NCBI GenBank assembly: GCA_904394685.1
Contig: CAJFNK010000032.1
Coordinates: 1-34,551, forward strand
From: Candidatus Heritagella gallinarum
GTDB taxonomy: Bacteria > Bacillota > Clostridia > Oscillospirales > Acutalibacteraceae
Direction: 5' to 3'
DNA length: 34,551 bases
Part shown: piece by piece, positions 1 to 7,849 of the stretch
Numbering within the stretch: the first letter of the stretch is position 1
Layout of the letters: each line of letters starts with the position of its first letter
Notes under the pieces: generated by a model
The model's input: only the letters and a program-made list of their open reading frames with translations
What the model was told of the DNA's origin: nothing
Databases searched by the model: none
Program-made: the position numbers and the translations under genes

Positions 1-95
1 CCATCAAGGATTCCTGCGTTTTTTGCCTTGTATCTGCCTGTTGATTGTGAAAAATTCTTCAATTTCTTTGTTTTCAGAAACGCCCTAATACGATT
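1..95. other. Left-edge noncoding stretch, nothing recognised
   Basis: This AT-rich stretch lies downstream of the LysR gene and runs to the window edge. I see no convincing reading frame and no strong hairpin with a U-tract. It may hold the end of a neighbouring transcription unit outside the window. Confidence 0.4.
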
Positions 96-1019
96 TTACT
101 CCATTTTGGAAAAAGCCGCAAGTGGAGAGGGCGGGGGAGGCGCAGGGGTGTTCCGGCAAAGCTCCATAAAGTCCAGTGCCGGTGCGGGAAGGTATTTGTT
201 TTGATGATAGACGATACGGAATTGCCGTTTGAAATTAAGCCCTTCCACCTGAAAAGGCACCAGCTGCCCTTCTGCAATCATCTTGGCCACCACTCTCGAA
301 GACAATACCGTAACGCCCAGCCCAGCGCAGGCGGCGTTCAGCAAAGCGGTGTTGCTGGCACTCTCCCAAACCGGACGAACCGAAAACCCGGCTGTTTGCA
401 CAACGCTGTCAAAGATTTCTCTGGTGCCGCTGCCGGGTTCACGCAGCAAAAAATGCTGCCGCTGGAATTTTTCCTGCGTAATGATTTCCCAGGGAGCAAT
501 ACCGGCTCCCGCTTGTATCACAGGCAGAAGGCTGTCCTCCAGAAATTCTTCTCCCACCAGTCCGGGCTCGTGGATGACGCCCTCCATACAGGCAAAATCC
601 AGCTCGTTGTTGAGCAGCTTTTTTTCCAGCTGCTCCGATTGCTCCACTTTTACCTGTACCTGCATCTGGGGATATTGCTCTGAAAAGCGTTTGACATATT
701 CCGGCATCAGCCAGGAGCCAACGGTGATACTGCTGCCAATCCGCAGTACGCCCAACGCTTCCCAGTCCCGCATCTCCTTTTCCATCTGGTCAAACAGGGA
801 ATCCACATGCCGGGCATACTGATAAAACTTTTTTCCGGCTTCTGTTATGTAAAACCGGCGGGAAATCCGGTCGAAAAGCTTTACCCCATAGTATTCCTCC
901 AGTTCCCGGATGGCGGCGCTCACAGCGGGCTGTGCAATATAAAGAGCCTGTGCCGCTTTTGTGACGTTGTATCCATTGTCACAAACGGCCAGAAAGATTT
1001 TTAGATGGCGCAGCGTCAT
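96..1019 (-). CDS. LysR-family transcriptional regulator
   Basis: This 307-residue protein has the size and layout of a LysR-type regulator. An N-terminal winged helix-turn-helix covers about residues 1-60, with the family pattern TKAAQALYIAQPAVSAAIRE. A linker helix and a periplasmic-binding-like effector domain follow (about 90-290), with the typical REPGSGTREIF segment. The ATG is preceded by GGAGGAAACCTT, which fixes the start. It is divergent from the two chromate-family transporter genes, and a palindrome in the shared 126-bp gap suggests it controls them. The sequence resembles the CysL/CbbR branch, but the effector is unknown. The C-terminus carries a short proline run (PAPPPPSP) that is not part of the usual domain. 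The family call is secure; the role as transporter regulator is inferred from position. Confidence 0.92.
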   Translation of the reverse strand: MTLRHLKIFLAVCDNGYNVTKAAQALYIAQPAVSAAIRELEEYYGVKLFDRISRRFYITEAGKKFYQYARHVDSLFDQMEKEMRDWEALGVLRIGSSITVGSWLMPEYVKRFSEQYPQMQVQVKVEQSEQLEKKLLNNELDFACMEGVIHEPGLVGEEFLEDSLLPVIQAGAGIAPWEIITQEKFQRQHFLLREPGSGTREIFDSVVQTAGFSVRPVWESASNTALLNAACAGLGVTVLSSRVVAKMIAEGQLVPFQVEGLNFKRQFRIVYHQNKYLPAPALDFMELCRNTPAPPPPSPLAAFSKME

Positions 1020-1048
1020 AAGGTTTCCTCCAAATTATAAATAAAACA

Positions 1049-1063
1049 TTATGAAATCCATAA
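1049..1063. promoter_or_regulatory. Candidate LysR-type operator
   Basis: TTATG-N5-CATAA is a perfect 15-bp inverted repeat that contains a T-N11-A core, the pattern expected of LysR-type sites. It sits 20-35 bp upstream of the TATAAT at 1084-1089, where the -35 box of the transporter promoter would be, and 30 bp upstream of the regulator's own start. Binding by the adjacent regulator is inferred. Confidence 0.5.
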
Positions 1064-1083
1064 AATAATAGTATTTTTATTAT

Positions 1084-1089
1084 TATAAT
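1084..1089 (+). promoter_or_regulatory. -10 box of the chromate-transporter operon
   Basis: A perfect TATAAT lies 57 bp upstream of the first transporter gene. At 17-bp spacing the -35 position reads TAAAAT, a poor match, which fits a promoter that needs an activator. Confidence 0.5.
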
Positions 1090-1145
1090 ACAAGAGGTAC
1101 AATAATTCCAGTACCAAACAAGGGTCTGAGAAAGGATGAAACAAG

Positions 1146-1736
1146 ATGGGGAATAACCAGCCCAAAGGGAAAGCGCTGTACTGGAAGCTGTTCTGGTCAA
1201 CCTTTCAGCTGAGTGCTTTTACATTTGGCGGAGGATATGTGATCGTTCCATTGATGCGTCGAAAGTTTGTGGAGGACCTTCATTGGATTGAAGAAGACGA
1301 AATGATGGACCTCACGGCGATTGCCCAGTCCACGCCGGGCGCAATGGCCGTCAACGCCTCGGTTCTGGTGGGATATCGTGTTGCAGGCGTGTTGGGCGCT
1401 TTTACCACGGTGTTTGCCACGGTGTTGCCGCCGTTTTTGGTTTTGTCGGTGATTTCACTTTTTTATGCACAGTTCCGTGATAACTGGGTGGTCAATCTGG
1501 TGATGAAAGGGATGCAGGCCGGAGTGGCGGCAGTCATCTGCGACGTGGTTTTTTCCATGGGAAGAAATATCCTAAAGCTGCGCCGGGTGCTTCCCCTTAT
1601 TATGATGGCAGGCGCTTTTGTGGCATCCTGGTTCTTTGGAATCAATGTGGTGCTGGTAATCCTGATTTGTGCCGTGGTGGGAGCTGCTGACACCTGGAAT
1701 CGGGAGCGGAAACTGGGAAAGGGGGAGAAAGAATGA
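1146..1736 (+). CDS. Chromate transporter (CHR) family, first half-protein
   Basis: This 196-residue membrane protein is one half of a split CHR-family transporter. The family signature FTFGGGYVIVPLM lies near residue 26, and the second conserved block, AQSTPGAMAVNASVLVGYR, near residue 60. Several hydrophobic segments fill the rest. Short CHR proteins are normally encoded as adjacent pairs that work together, and the next gene overlaps by four bases (ATGA). AAAGGATG precedes the ATG. The family includes chromate exporters, but many members in anaerobes have no proven substrate, so chromate transport is only the family name here. The divergent LysR gene probably regulates it. Confidence 0.9.
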   Translation: MGNNQPKGKALYWKLFWSTFQLSAFTFGGGYVIVPLMRRKFVEDLHWIEEDEMMDLTAIAQSTPGAMAVNASVLVGYRVAGVLGAFTTVFATVLPPFLVLSVISLFYAQFRDNWVVNLVMKGMQAGVAAVICDVVFSMGRNILKLRRVLPLIMMAGAFVASWFFGINVVLVILICAVVGAADTWNRERKLGKGEKE

Positions 1737-2296
1737 TTTTTCTTCAGCTTTTCTGGAGCTTTTTCCAAATCGGCTTATTCAGCATCGGCGGTGGTTATGC
1801 GGCGCTTCCGTTAATTCAGGAGCAGGTAGTCACCCAGCATGGCTGGATGACCATGACGGAGTTTTCGGATATTATCACGATTTCCCAGATGACGCCCGGC
1901 CCCATCGCTATCAATGCGGCAACGTTTGTGGGAACCCGTATCGCCGGCCCCGGCGGGGCGGCTATCGCCACACTGGGATGTGTTTTCCCATCTTGTGTGA
2001 TCGTGCTGACATTGGCCTTTATCTATTATAAATATCGAAACATCACCATGGTGCAGGGGACGCTCAAAGGGCTTCAGCCGGCGGTGGTTGCACTGATTGC
2101 ATCCGCTGGATTATCGATTCTGGTGATGGCCTTTTTCCCGGCAGGAGAAGTGGTCTGGTCGGCGGAGTCAGTAGACTTTATTGCCGTTGGAATTTTTGCA
2201 GTGGCATTTTTTGTGCTGCGGAAATGGCATCTGAATCCTATCTGGGTAATGTCTGGTGCCGGTGTAATGGGAGTAGCGCTCTACTCGCTGTTATAA
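1733..2296 (+). CDS. Chromate transporter (CHR) family, second half-protein
   Basis: This 187-residue membrane protein is the partner of the preceding CHR half. It repeats the same signatures in diverged form: LFSIGGGYAALPLI near residue 14 and ISQMTPGPIAINAATFVGTR near residue 50, followed by hydrophobic helices. Its ATG overlaps the stop codon of the upstream gene, so the two are probably translationally coupled and assemble together in the membrane. A strong bidirectional hairpin terminator follows 33 bp later. The substrate cannot be read from the sequence. Confidence 0.9.
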   Translation: MIFLQLFWSFFQIGLFSIGGGYAALPLIQEQVVTQHGWMTMTEFSDIITISQMTPGPIAINAATFVGTRIAGPGGAAIATLGCVFPSCVIVLTLAFIYYKYRNITMVQGTLKGLQPAVVALIASAGLSILVMAFFPAGEVVWSAESVDFIAVGIFAVAFFVLRKWHLNPIWVMSGAGVMGVALYSLL

Positions 2297-2329
2297 AGTC
2301 TTATTAAAGTTTACAATTCCGGATATAGA

Positions 2330-2362
2330 AAAAGTGCCACAGAGAATCTCTGCGGCACTTTT
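2330..2362. terminator. Bidirectional terminator
   Basis: Stem AAAAGTGCC-a-CAGAG pairs with CTCTG-c-GGCACTTTT around an AAT loop, with one internal mismatch. It separates the convergent transporter operon and the isomerase gene and has T/A runs on both sides. Confidence 0.85.
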
Positions 2363-2386
2363 GTTTTATGAGTATTTATGTAAGAA

Positions 2387-3874
2387 TCAGGCAAAGGGAT
2401 TCTCGTCTTTATAGAGCATTCCCTTGGGCTGGTTGAACGCAATGTCCTCAACACCCAGATAGTTGAAGATGGTGTACAGAGCCTTGCCCACATGGCCAAA
2501 AGCAACCGCACCGTGATGGGGATAACGCTTGCTGATCAGCACATGGCGGTAGAAACGACCCATCTCCGGGATAGCAAAGATACCAATGCCGCCAAAAGAG
2601 CGGGTAGCAACCGGCAGAACCTCGCCCTGGGCGATGTAGCTGTGCAGGGTGCCGTCAGCAGCGCTTTGCAGACGGAAGAAGGTGATCTGTCCGGCGGCGA
2701 TATCGGCTTCCAGAGTTCCACGGGTGAAGTCAGGCTCTCCGCCGTTCTCCAGCAGACGGTTCTGAATCAGCTGATATTTCACTGCACGGTCATCACACAG
2801 CTTGCAGATAGGGGTGTTGCCGCAGTGGAAGCCCATGAACACGTCGGTGGGGCCATAGTTGAACTTGCCCTTGATGTCGGCCTCATAGAGGTCGGCGGGG
2901 ACAGAGTTGTTGATATCCAGAAGGGTCACAGCGTCGCCGGTGACGCATGCGCCGATGTACTCGCTGAGTGCGCCATAAATGTCCACTTCGCAGGCAACGG
3001 GGATTCCCTTGGCAGCCAGGCGGGAGTTGACATAGCAGGGCTCAAAGCCGAACTCGCTGGGGAAGGCCGGCCAACATTTGTCGGCAAACACCACATAGTC
3101 ACGAGCGCCCTTGTTCTGCTCTGCCCAATCCAGCAGGGTCAGCTCAAACTGAGCCATGCGGGGCAGCAGATCGGGATACTGGTTACCCTTTACGCCCAGC
3201 TCAGCAGCCATTTCTTCCACAACAGCGGCGATGCGCTCGTCGTCCTTGTGGGCACGATAGGCTACCAGCAGATCCAGCTCACTGTTTTCCTGAACCTCAA
3301 CGCCGAGATCATACAGAGGCTTGATGGGGGCGTTGCAGGCAAAGAAGTCCTGCGGACGGGGACCAAAGGTGATGATTTTCAGACTGGCAAGGCCAATCAG
3401 GGTGCGGGCTACCGGGACAAAATCGGCGATCATATCGGCGATCTCGTCAGCGGTTCCAACCGGATACTCCGGAATCACTGCCTTGAGCTTACGCAGGCCA
3501 AGGTTATAGGAGCAGTTGAGCATACCGCAATATGCGTCGCCACGGCCGTTGATCAGGTCGTCGCCATGCTCCTCGGCAGCTGCTACATACATCACAGGGC
3601 CGGTGAATTCCTTTGCAATCAGAGTTTCGGGGGTTTCGGGGCCAAAGTTGCCTAGGAATACCACCAAAGCATTACATCCGGCTTCTTTTGCCTCGGCAAC
3701 AGCTGCCAGCATATCCTTTTCGTTTTCAACTGTTTTTTTGACTTCAACGATCTCGCCGCCGTTAGCAGTATAAGCCTTTACGATATCGCTGCGGCGTCTT
3801 TCGGAAAGAGAGATCACAAAGCAGTCACGGCTAACAGCGATAATGCCCAATTTTACCTGAGGGATATTGTTCAT
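2387..3874 (-). CDS. L-fucose/L-arabinose isomerase-family protein
   Basis: This 495-residue cytoplasmic protein belongs to the L-fucose isomerase-like superfamily, which interconverts aldoses and ketoses with a divalent metal. The N-terminal Rossmann-like region (about 5-170) and the C-terminal catalytic half are both present. Candidate metal ligands by comparison with FucI are E296 (ACEVDIYGALSEYIG), D320 (LLDINNS) and H350 (GFHCGN). It is shorter than classical FucI (about 590 residues), so it belongs to the group whose true sugar (fucose, arabinose or another) is often unknown. AGGAGGAACTACCC precedes the ATG. It is a single-gene unit with its own promoter and operator-like sites, and no kinase, aldolase or transporter lies beside it. 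I leave the gene symbol empty because the substrate is uncertain. Confidence 0.88.
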   Translation of the reverse strand: MNNIPQVKLGIIAVSRDCFVISLSERRRSDIVKAYTANGGEIVEVKKTVENEKDMLAAVAEAKEAGCNALVVFLGNFGPETPETLIAKEFTGPVMYVAAAEEHGDDLINGRGDAYCGMLNCSYNLGLRKLKAVIPEYPVGTADEIADMIADFVPVARTLIGLASLKIITFGPRPQDFFACNAPIKPLYDLGVEVQENSELDLLVAYRAHKDDERIAAVVEEMAAELGVKGNQYPDLLPRMAQFELTLLDWAEQNKGARDYVVFADKCWPAFPSEFGFEPCYVNSRLAAKGIPVACEVDIYGALSEYIGACVTGDAVTLLDINNSVPADLYEADIKGKFNYGPTDVFMGFHCGNTPICKLCDDRAVKYQLIQNRLLENGGEPDFTRGTLEADIAAGQITFFRLQSAADGTLHSYIAQGEVLPVATRSFGGIGIFAIPEMGRFYRHVLISKRYPHHGAVAFGHVGKALYTIFNYLGVEDIAFNQPKGMLYKDENPFA

Positions 3875-3939
3875 GGGTAGTTCCTCCTTATAAAAATGCT
3901 CGGTTATCCGGCAGAACCTCCAGGGAAGAATCTCTGTGG

Positions 3940-3955
3940 AGAAACCTCCGGGAAG
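3940..3955. repeat. Leader direct repeat, copy 2 (copy 1 at 3913-3928)
   Basis: AGAAACCTCCGGGAAG at 3940-3955 and AGAACCTCCAGGGAAG at 3913-3928 are near-identical 16-mers set 27 bp apart. They lie in the untranslated leader of the isomerase transcript. On the transcribed strand each contains GGAGGTT. No function is known. Confidence 0.4.
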
Positions 3956-3983
3956 GCTTTCGTTTCTGATTTGTCTTTACAAA

Positions 3984-3993
3984 TGTACGGACA
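3984..3993. promoter_or_regulatory. Operator-like palindrome TGTNCGNACA, proximal site
   Basis: TGTACGGACA lies about 10-20 bp downstream of the predicted start of the isomerase transcript, the usual place for a repressor. The pattern TGTNCGNACA in an AAAT...AA context resembles, from memory, the operator of the GntR/LacI-hybrid arabinose repressor AraR. An inverted copy of the 9-bp core is at 4107-4115. Confidence 0.5.
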
Positions 3994-4008
3994 ACCTTAA
4001 TTATTCTT

Positions 4009-4037
4009 ATGATACAGCAAATCCCGATGTCCTTCAA
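4009..4037 (-). promoter_or_regulatory. Promoter of the isomerase gene
   Basis: On the minus strand TTGAAG (4032-4037) and TATCAT (4009-4014) are separated by 17 bp. The predicted start is near 4002, giving a leader of about 125 nt before the isomerase ATG. Confidence 0.6.
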
Positions 4038-4106
4038 TAGTTTTTAGAAAAATGTCTTAATTTTTTCCTGATTTGTCTGGAAAAGAGGAAACACGAAGAA
4101 TCAATA

Positions 4107-4115
4107 GTCCGTACA
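4107..4115. promoter_or_regulatory. Operator-like site, distal inverted copy
   Basis: GTCCGTACA is the exact reverse complement of the 9-bp core of the proximal site, 115 bp away and about 105 bp upstream of the transcription start. Two separated sites would allow a DNA loop. The rest of the 307-bp gap (3875-4181) holds no gene that I can see. Confidence 0.4.
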
Positions 4116-4181
4116 GGTTTGGCAGTGCGTGTGGAAATTGCCTTTTTTGTTAGTCCTCGGATAACCGGAATAAATGAAAAG

Positions 4182-4898
4182 TCATGGAGCAGACTTTTCA
4201 GCTGGCTTACAAAAGGTAATCAGGCAAAGGACGACCAGAAGCAGAGAACAGCAAATCCAGATGGCGGAGGTTCCCAAAGCCCGTGAACAGAGAGCGCCTG
4301 CTGCGGCGCCTGTGCAGAAAACAAGGATGATAACCAGATAACGCACGCAACGGCGCAGTGCTTCTTTGTCTTTTTGAAACAGGAATACAGAAAAATTATC
4401 AGCGGCAGAGCGCAGGTTGCCGGTACACATGGTGGTGGCATAGGGGAGCCCACGGGTTTTGCGGAAGCTCTGCACCTGTACCGAACAGATAAACGAAATA
4501 GTGACGTTCACCACCGCATCCGGTATTGATAAGGGAAGAAAGCCGATGATAAACAGCAGCAGAGCTTCCAACACCAGCACCACCTGCTGCCATTCGAGAA
4601 ACTGGCGGTTGGTAAAGTGAAGCTTGATACTTTCTGTCAGCAATACACCGAGAAAAAAGGCGGCAATGGGGATAAAATAATAGAGTGCGGAAAGGAGTTC
4701 CCCGTCTGCCGCTTTTACTGCCATCAGCACCATGTTGCCGGTTTGGGCGTTGGCAAACACGCCGCCCCGAAGCGTATAGGTGTAGGTGTCTAAAAAACCG
4801 CCGGTCAGCGCCAACGCCACTCCCACCGCAAGGGTTTCGTGAACGGCAATGCTGCGCTCCAGTGAAAACAGACGTTGTAATGAAAACTTTTGCTTCAA
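4182..4898 (-). CDS. YoaK/DUF1275-family membrane protein
   Basis: This integral membrane protein of 238 residues belongs to the DUF1275 (YoaK) family, whose function is unknown. The family pattern VALALTGGFLDTYTYTLRGGVFANAQTGN lies near the N-terminus (key motif GGFLDTYTY), followed by about six hydrophobic helices. I chose a TTG start at 4898 because AGGAGGG lies 8 bases before it; the only in-frame ATG is 117 bp upstream, inside the phospholipase gene. The ribosome site overlaps the upstream stop codon, so the two genes form a tight operon with a 16-bp gap. The C-terminal half contains YATTMCTGNLRS, also typical of the family. No terminator with a clear U-tract was found after it. Confidence 0.85.
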   Translation of the reverse strand: MKQKFSLQRLFSLERSIAVHETLAVGVALALTGGFLDTYTYTLRGGVFANAQTGNMVLMAVKAADGELLSALYYFIPIAAFFLGVLLTESIKLHFTNRQFLEWQQVVLVLEALLLFIIGFLPLSIPDAVVNVTISFICSVQVQSFRKTRGLPYATTMCTGNLRSAADNFSVFLFQKDKEALRRCVRYLVIILVFCTGAAAGALCSRALGTSAIWICCSLLLVVLCLITFCKPAEKSAP

Positions 4899-4914
4899 GC
4901 CTGGTTCCCTCCTG

Positions 4915-5763
4915 TCAACGGGATTTTTCCGGAATTTTTCCGACCTGCCAAAGGGCCTCACATTCTGCTTGTCCCTGCTGATAAAGGGCGTCCAGCTTTT
5001 CCCGGTCCTTTTCAAAACGACTCAAAGCGATTGGCACTTCGGGTGCAATGATTACCGCCCGCCCTTGCTGTTCCAGCTGAAACAGCAGTTCTCTGGAACG
5101 CTGATAGATTTCGTGGCGGCTGTCCAGGGCCTGTATCATGGCGGGGTCTTTTCGGAATACCCGGCGATATACAGAGCCAAAACCCTCCGCCTGCTTGATA
5201 TAGGAGCGGTCTCTTGTGAGGACGGCTACGATTTGGTCGCAGCCTTTTTCCAGCGCCCGCTCCACCGGAATTGGGGCAGAGGTGCCGCCGTCCAGGTAGC
5301 GTTTCCCCTGATAGTCTACAATGGGAGAAAACACCGGGATGGAGGAGGAGGCTGCCAGCAGCGTACAGTCATGGTAGAGCGCTTCTTTGGAATAGAACAC
5401 CGGTTTGCCGGTGTCTACATCGGTCACGCCGATTTCGTATTCTATGGGAGAGGCCAACATAGCTTCATAGTCATAGGGGTCAAGATGGTCGGGGACGACA
5501 CGGAAGATGAAGTCCATGCCGAACAAAGAGCGGGTTTTTAGAAAATTGCGGAAACTGAGATAGCGCTGATCTCCCAGATAGTCCATATTGGTGCGGTATG
5601 CCCGTCCACGTTGGCCGCTTACAAAAGAAGCGGCGTGGCATGCCCCGGCAGAAACCCCCACCACATAATCTGGCTGCCAATGATGGCGCATAAAGGTATC
5701 CAACACACCAGCGGTGTAGAGCCCTCTCATCCCGCCGCCTTCCAAAACCAGTCCGATTTTCAT
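4915..5763 (-). CDS. Patatin-like phospholipase, YjjU type
   Basis: This 282-residue protein has the patatin lipase fold with a Ser-Asp dyad. The oxyanion-hole sequence LEGGGMRG lies at residues 7-14, the nucleophile elbow GVSAG places Ser at 38, and DGG places the catalytic Asp at 158. The length matches the YjjU group of bacterial patatin-like proteins. No signal peptide is seen, so it probably acts in the cytoplasm or at the inner membrane face on phospholipid or acyl-ester substrates. The ATG at 5763 follows GGAAAGGATTGATCGAGC, a somewhat long spacing. It is the first gene of an operon with the YoaK-like membrane protein. Confidence 0.9.
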   Translation of the reverse strand: MKIGLVLEGGGMRGLYTAGVLDTFMRHHWQPDYVVGVSAGACHAASFVSGQRGRAYRTNMDYLGDQRYLSFRNFLKTRSLFGMDFIFRVVPDHLDPYDYEAMLASPIEYEIGVTDVDTGKPVFYSKEALYHDCTLLAASSSIPVFSPIVDYQGKRYLDGGTSAPIPVERALEKGCDQIVAVLTRDRSYIKQAEGFGSVYRRVFRKDPAMIQALDSRHEIYQRSRELLFQLEQQGRAVIIAPEVPIALSRFEKDREKLDALYQQGQAECEALWQVGKIPEKSR

Positions 5764-5841
5764 GCTCGATCAATCCTTTCCCAATATGCAGAGATCTACG
5801 ATTCCTTCTTTTGGATTTTTTCTGATAAAACGCAAAAAGCC

Positions 5842-5869
5842 TTTCACTTTCCGGCATTTGTGGTATACT
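5842..5869 (+). promoter_or_regulatory. Promoter of the YgjP-DUF308 operon
   Basis: TGGTATACT (TATACT at 5864-5869) is an extended -10 box. A weak TTTCAC at 5842-5847 lies 16 bp upstream. The gene start is 80 bp downstream. Confidence 0.5.
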
Positions 5870-5949
5870 GATAGTCATCAGAACCTGTTTGCAGGCATTT
5901 GCTTTTCTATTATACATCGCCTGTTTTGGTTTTGCAAAGGAGGAGTCCC

Positions 5950-6462
5950 GTGGAATATCAGCTGATTCGTTCCCGCCGCAGAACGCTGGAAATTTCGGTT
6001 GACCGGGCAGGGCGGGTTCGGGTGCGTGCGCCAATGCGCCTTTCTCAAAAAAAGATACAGGAATTTTTAGACAGGAAAGCCGATTGGATTCACAAAAAAC
6101 AGGAGGAAATGAAGCGGCGCCCCGCTCTGCCAGTATATTCGCCGGAAACTATCGAAGCCATGAAGAAAGAAACCCTTTGCAGGGTGCTTCCAAGGGTGGA
6201 TCATTTTTCCAAGCTCATCGGCGTGACTCCCACCTCTATTAAAGTGACCTCGGCGCAAAAGCGCTGGGGCAGCTGCTCTGGAAAAAACGGACTGTGTTTT
6301 TCCTTCATGCTGGCAGAGAAGCCGGACGATTTTCTCGATTCGGTTGTCATTCATGAGCTTTGTCATATCGTACATCATAACCATTCCCCTCAATTTTGGC
6401 AGCTGGTTCGCAGATATGACCCATCAATGTGCAAACAGAAAGGCGGAGAAATCAATGAGTAA
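5950..6462 (+). CDS. YgjP-like zinc metallopeptidase (M48/DUF45 type)
   Basis: This 170-residue protein belongs to the YgjP/DUF45 family of metal-dependent hydrolases. The zinc site HELCHIVHHNHSPQFW near the C-terminus provides HExxH plus the downstream His and the FW pair typical of the family. The N-terminal half has the family patterns RSRRRTLEISV and KRWGSCSGK. I chose the GTG at 5950 because AAAGGAGGA lies 5 bases before it; an upstream in-frame ATG at 5899 has no ribosome site. The substrate is not known. Its stop overlaps the start of the next gene, so the two are translationally coupled. The protein ends soon after the zinc motif, slightly shorter than E. coli YgjP. Confidence 0.88.
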   Translation: MEYQLIRSRRRTLEISVDRAGRVRVRAPMRLSQKKIQEFLDRKADWIHKKQEEMKRRPALPVYSPETIEAMKKETLCRVLPRVDHFSKLIGVTPTSIKVTSAQKRWGSCSGKNGLCFSFMLAEKPDDFLDSVVIHELCHIVHHNHSPQFWQLVRRYDPSMCKQKGGEINE

Positions 6463-7849
6463 AGAACGTTATCAGGATTTCCCTCTGCGGAAAAAAGTAA
6501 TGTCGGCGGCAGGGCCTTATCTGGAATTGGCACAGGCACTGCTGTTTCTGGCGTTTGGTATCCTGACGCTGGTGGATGGGCAGGCGGCCTTTAAGCTGTT
6601 GCAGGCAATCGCAGTTGCCGGCCTGGTAATCGCCGGCGGCGCACGGTGTTTTCATATGCTGGCTTCTCAGAAAAAGCTGGCGGCTATCATAACGGTCGTG
6701 GGGTTCGGTTTGCTGGCACTGCTGATCGCCCTGCATCCGGCGGTGTTTACGTATCCTGCCGGTGTGGTATTTGGTGGATGGTTTATCATCAGTGGGCTGG
6801 CTAGAGGGACGATTGCGGTACAATGCTGGGCCGAAAATCTGGAAGGGAAATTCCGAAACAGCTTTGCATCCCTTCTTTCGCTGGTGTTTGGGGTTCTGCT
6901 GGTAGTGAATCCTTCGCTGCGGCTCCCAACGGTTTTTACTATTTCCGGCGTCTATCTGGTGATTTATTCGGCCACTCTGCTGCTGGATTTCATCTCCGGC
7001 TTGTTTTTGTCCGATCAGATTGGAGATCGAATCAAACGAAAGGTTCGGATTTCCCTGCCGATGTTCATTACAGCCTTTATTCCCAGCCGTTTGATTGACG
7101 ATTTCAACCGGTATTTTACGGTGCATCAGGATGAGGGCGGGATGATGCGGGAAAGTAACCGCAACAATGGAGAAAAAGCGCCGTTAGAGGTGTTCATCCA
7201 TCTCTCGGATGCCGGATTTGGAAGAATGGGGCATGTGGATATCCGTCTGGACAACACCGTGTATTCCTATGGCTGTTATGACCATCACGCCAACCGTATG
7301 CTGGGGATGGTAAGCGACGGCACTGTGGCGGTGGCACCGGCAGAGCCGTATCTGCGCCATTGCCTGACCTTTGAAAATAAGGTGCTGGTGGGCTTTGGGC
7401 TCGATATCACCGAGCGGGAGCGGGAAGTGGTGATAGAGCAGCTGGAGGAACTGAAAAAAGTGCTGGTTCCATGGAAAAGTGATTTGGAAAAGAAACGGGA
7501 TGGCGAAGCAGTCAAGGGGGATTGCAAGGATGCGGCCAGCGAACTGGTGAAAGCAACTGGCGCTTCGATTTATAAAGTGAAATCCGGCCCGTTTAGAAAA
7601 TATTTTGCCATCAACACCAATTGCGTCAAGCTGGCAGATTCCATTATCGGCCCGGCGGGGCTTGATATTATGCGGGTGAACGCCATTACAACACCCGGAA
7701 GCTATTTTTCCATGCTGGACGAGATGTTCCAGCGAGGCGGAACGGTTGTAACGGAGCGAACCATTTATTGTGATAAAAAAAGAGGGCGCACGCTTGCCAA
7801 AAAGCTGGCAAAGCAGGCGGAAAAGAAACAGAAACAAAGCGTCGGGTAA
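6455..7849 (+). CDS. DUF308 membrane protein fused to a putative permuted papain-like domain
   Basis: This 464-residue protein has two parts. Residues 22-185 form about six hydrophobic helices resembling the DUF308/HdeD family of small membrane proteins. Residues 243-420 form a soluble domain with FGRMGHVDIRLDN (His260) and, later, AINTNCVKLADSI (Cys390). A His in an early strand followed by a Cys at the start of a helix is the order seen in circularly permuted papain-like folds (NlpC/P60-related, LRAT, DUF4105 and PPPDE types). The C-terminal tail (about 445-464) is very lysine-rich. The ATG at 6455 lies inside the end of the upstream metallopeptidase gene, behind GGCGGAG. The domain call for the C-terminal half is inferred from motif order only; enzyme activity is unproven. 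Confidence 0.7.
   Translation: MSKERYQDFPLRKKVMSAAGPYLELAQALLFLAFGILTLVDGQAAFKLLQAIAVAGLVIAGGARCFHMLASQKKLAAIITVVGFGLLALLIALHPAVFTYPAGVVFGGWFIISGLARGTIAVQCWAENLEGKFRNSFASLLSLVFGVLLVVNPSLRLPTVFTISGVYLVIYSATLLLDFISGLFLSDQIGDRIKRKVRISLPMFITAFIPSRLIDDFNRYFTVHQDEGGMMRESNRNNGEKAPLEVFIHLSDAGFGRMGHVDIRLDNTVYSYGCYDHHANRMLGMVSDGTVAVAPAEPYLRHCLTFENKVLVGFGLDITEREREVVIEQLEELKKVLVPWKSDLEKKRDGEAVKGDCKDAASELVKATGASIYKVKSGPFRKYFAINTNCVKLADSIIGPAGLDIMRVNAITTPGSYFSMLDEMFQRGGTVVTERTIYCDKKRGRTLAKKLAKQAEKKQKQSVG

Noticed and set aside
2492-3655. Long open frame (387 codons) on the plus strand opposite the isomerase gene
   Set aside because: It is the antisense shadow of a well-supported isomerase gene; it has low-complexity composition and no ribosome site or known motif.
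6452-7126. 224-codon minus-strand frame opposite the DUF308 gene
   Set aside because: It is a Gln/His-rich shadow of hydrophobic codons on the other strand; no start signal is seen.
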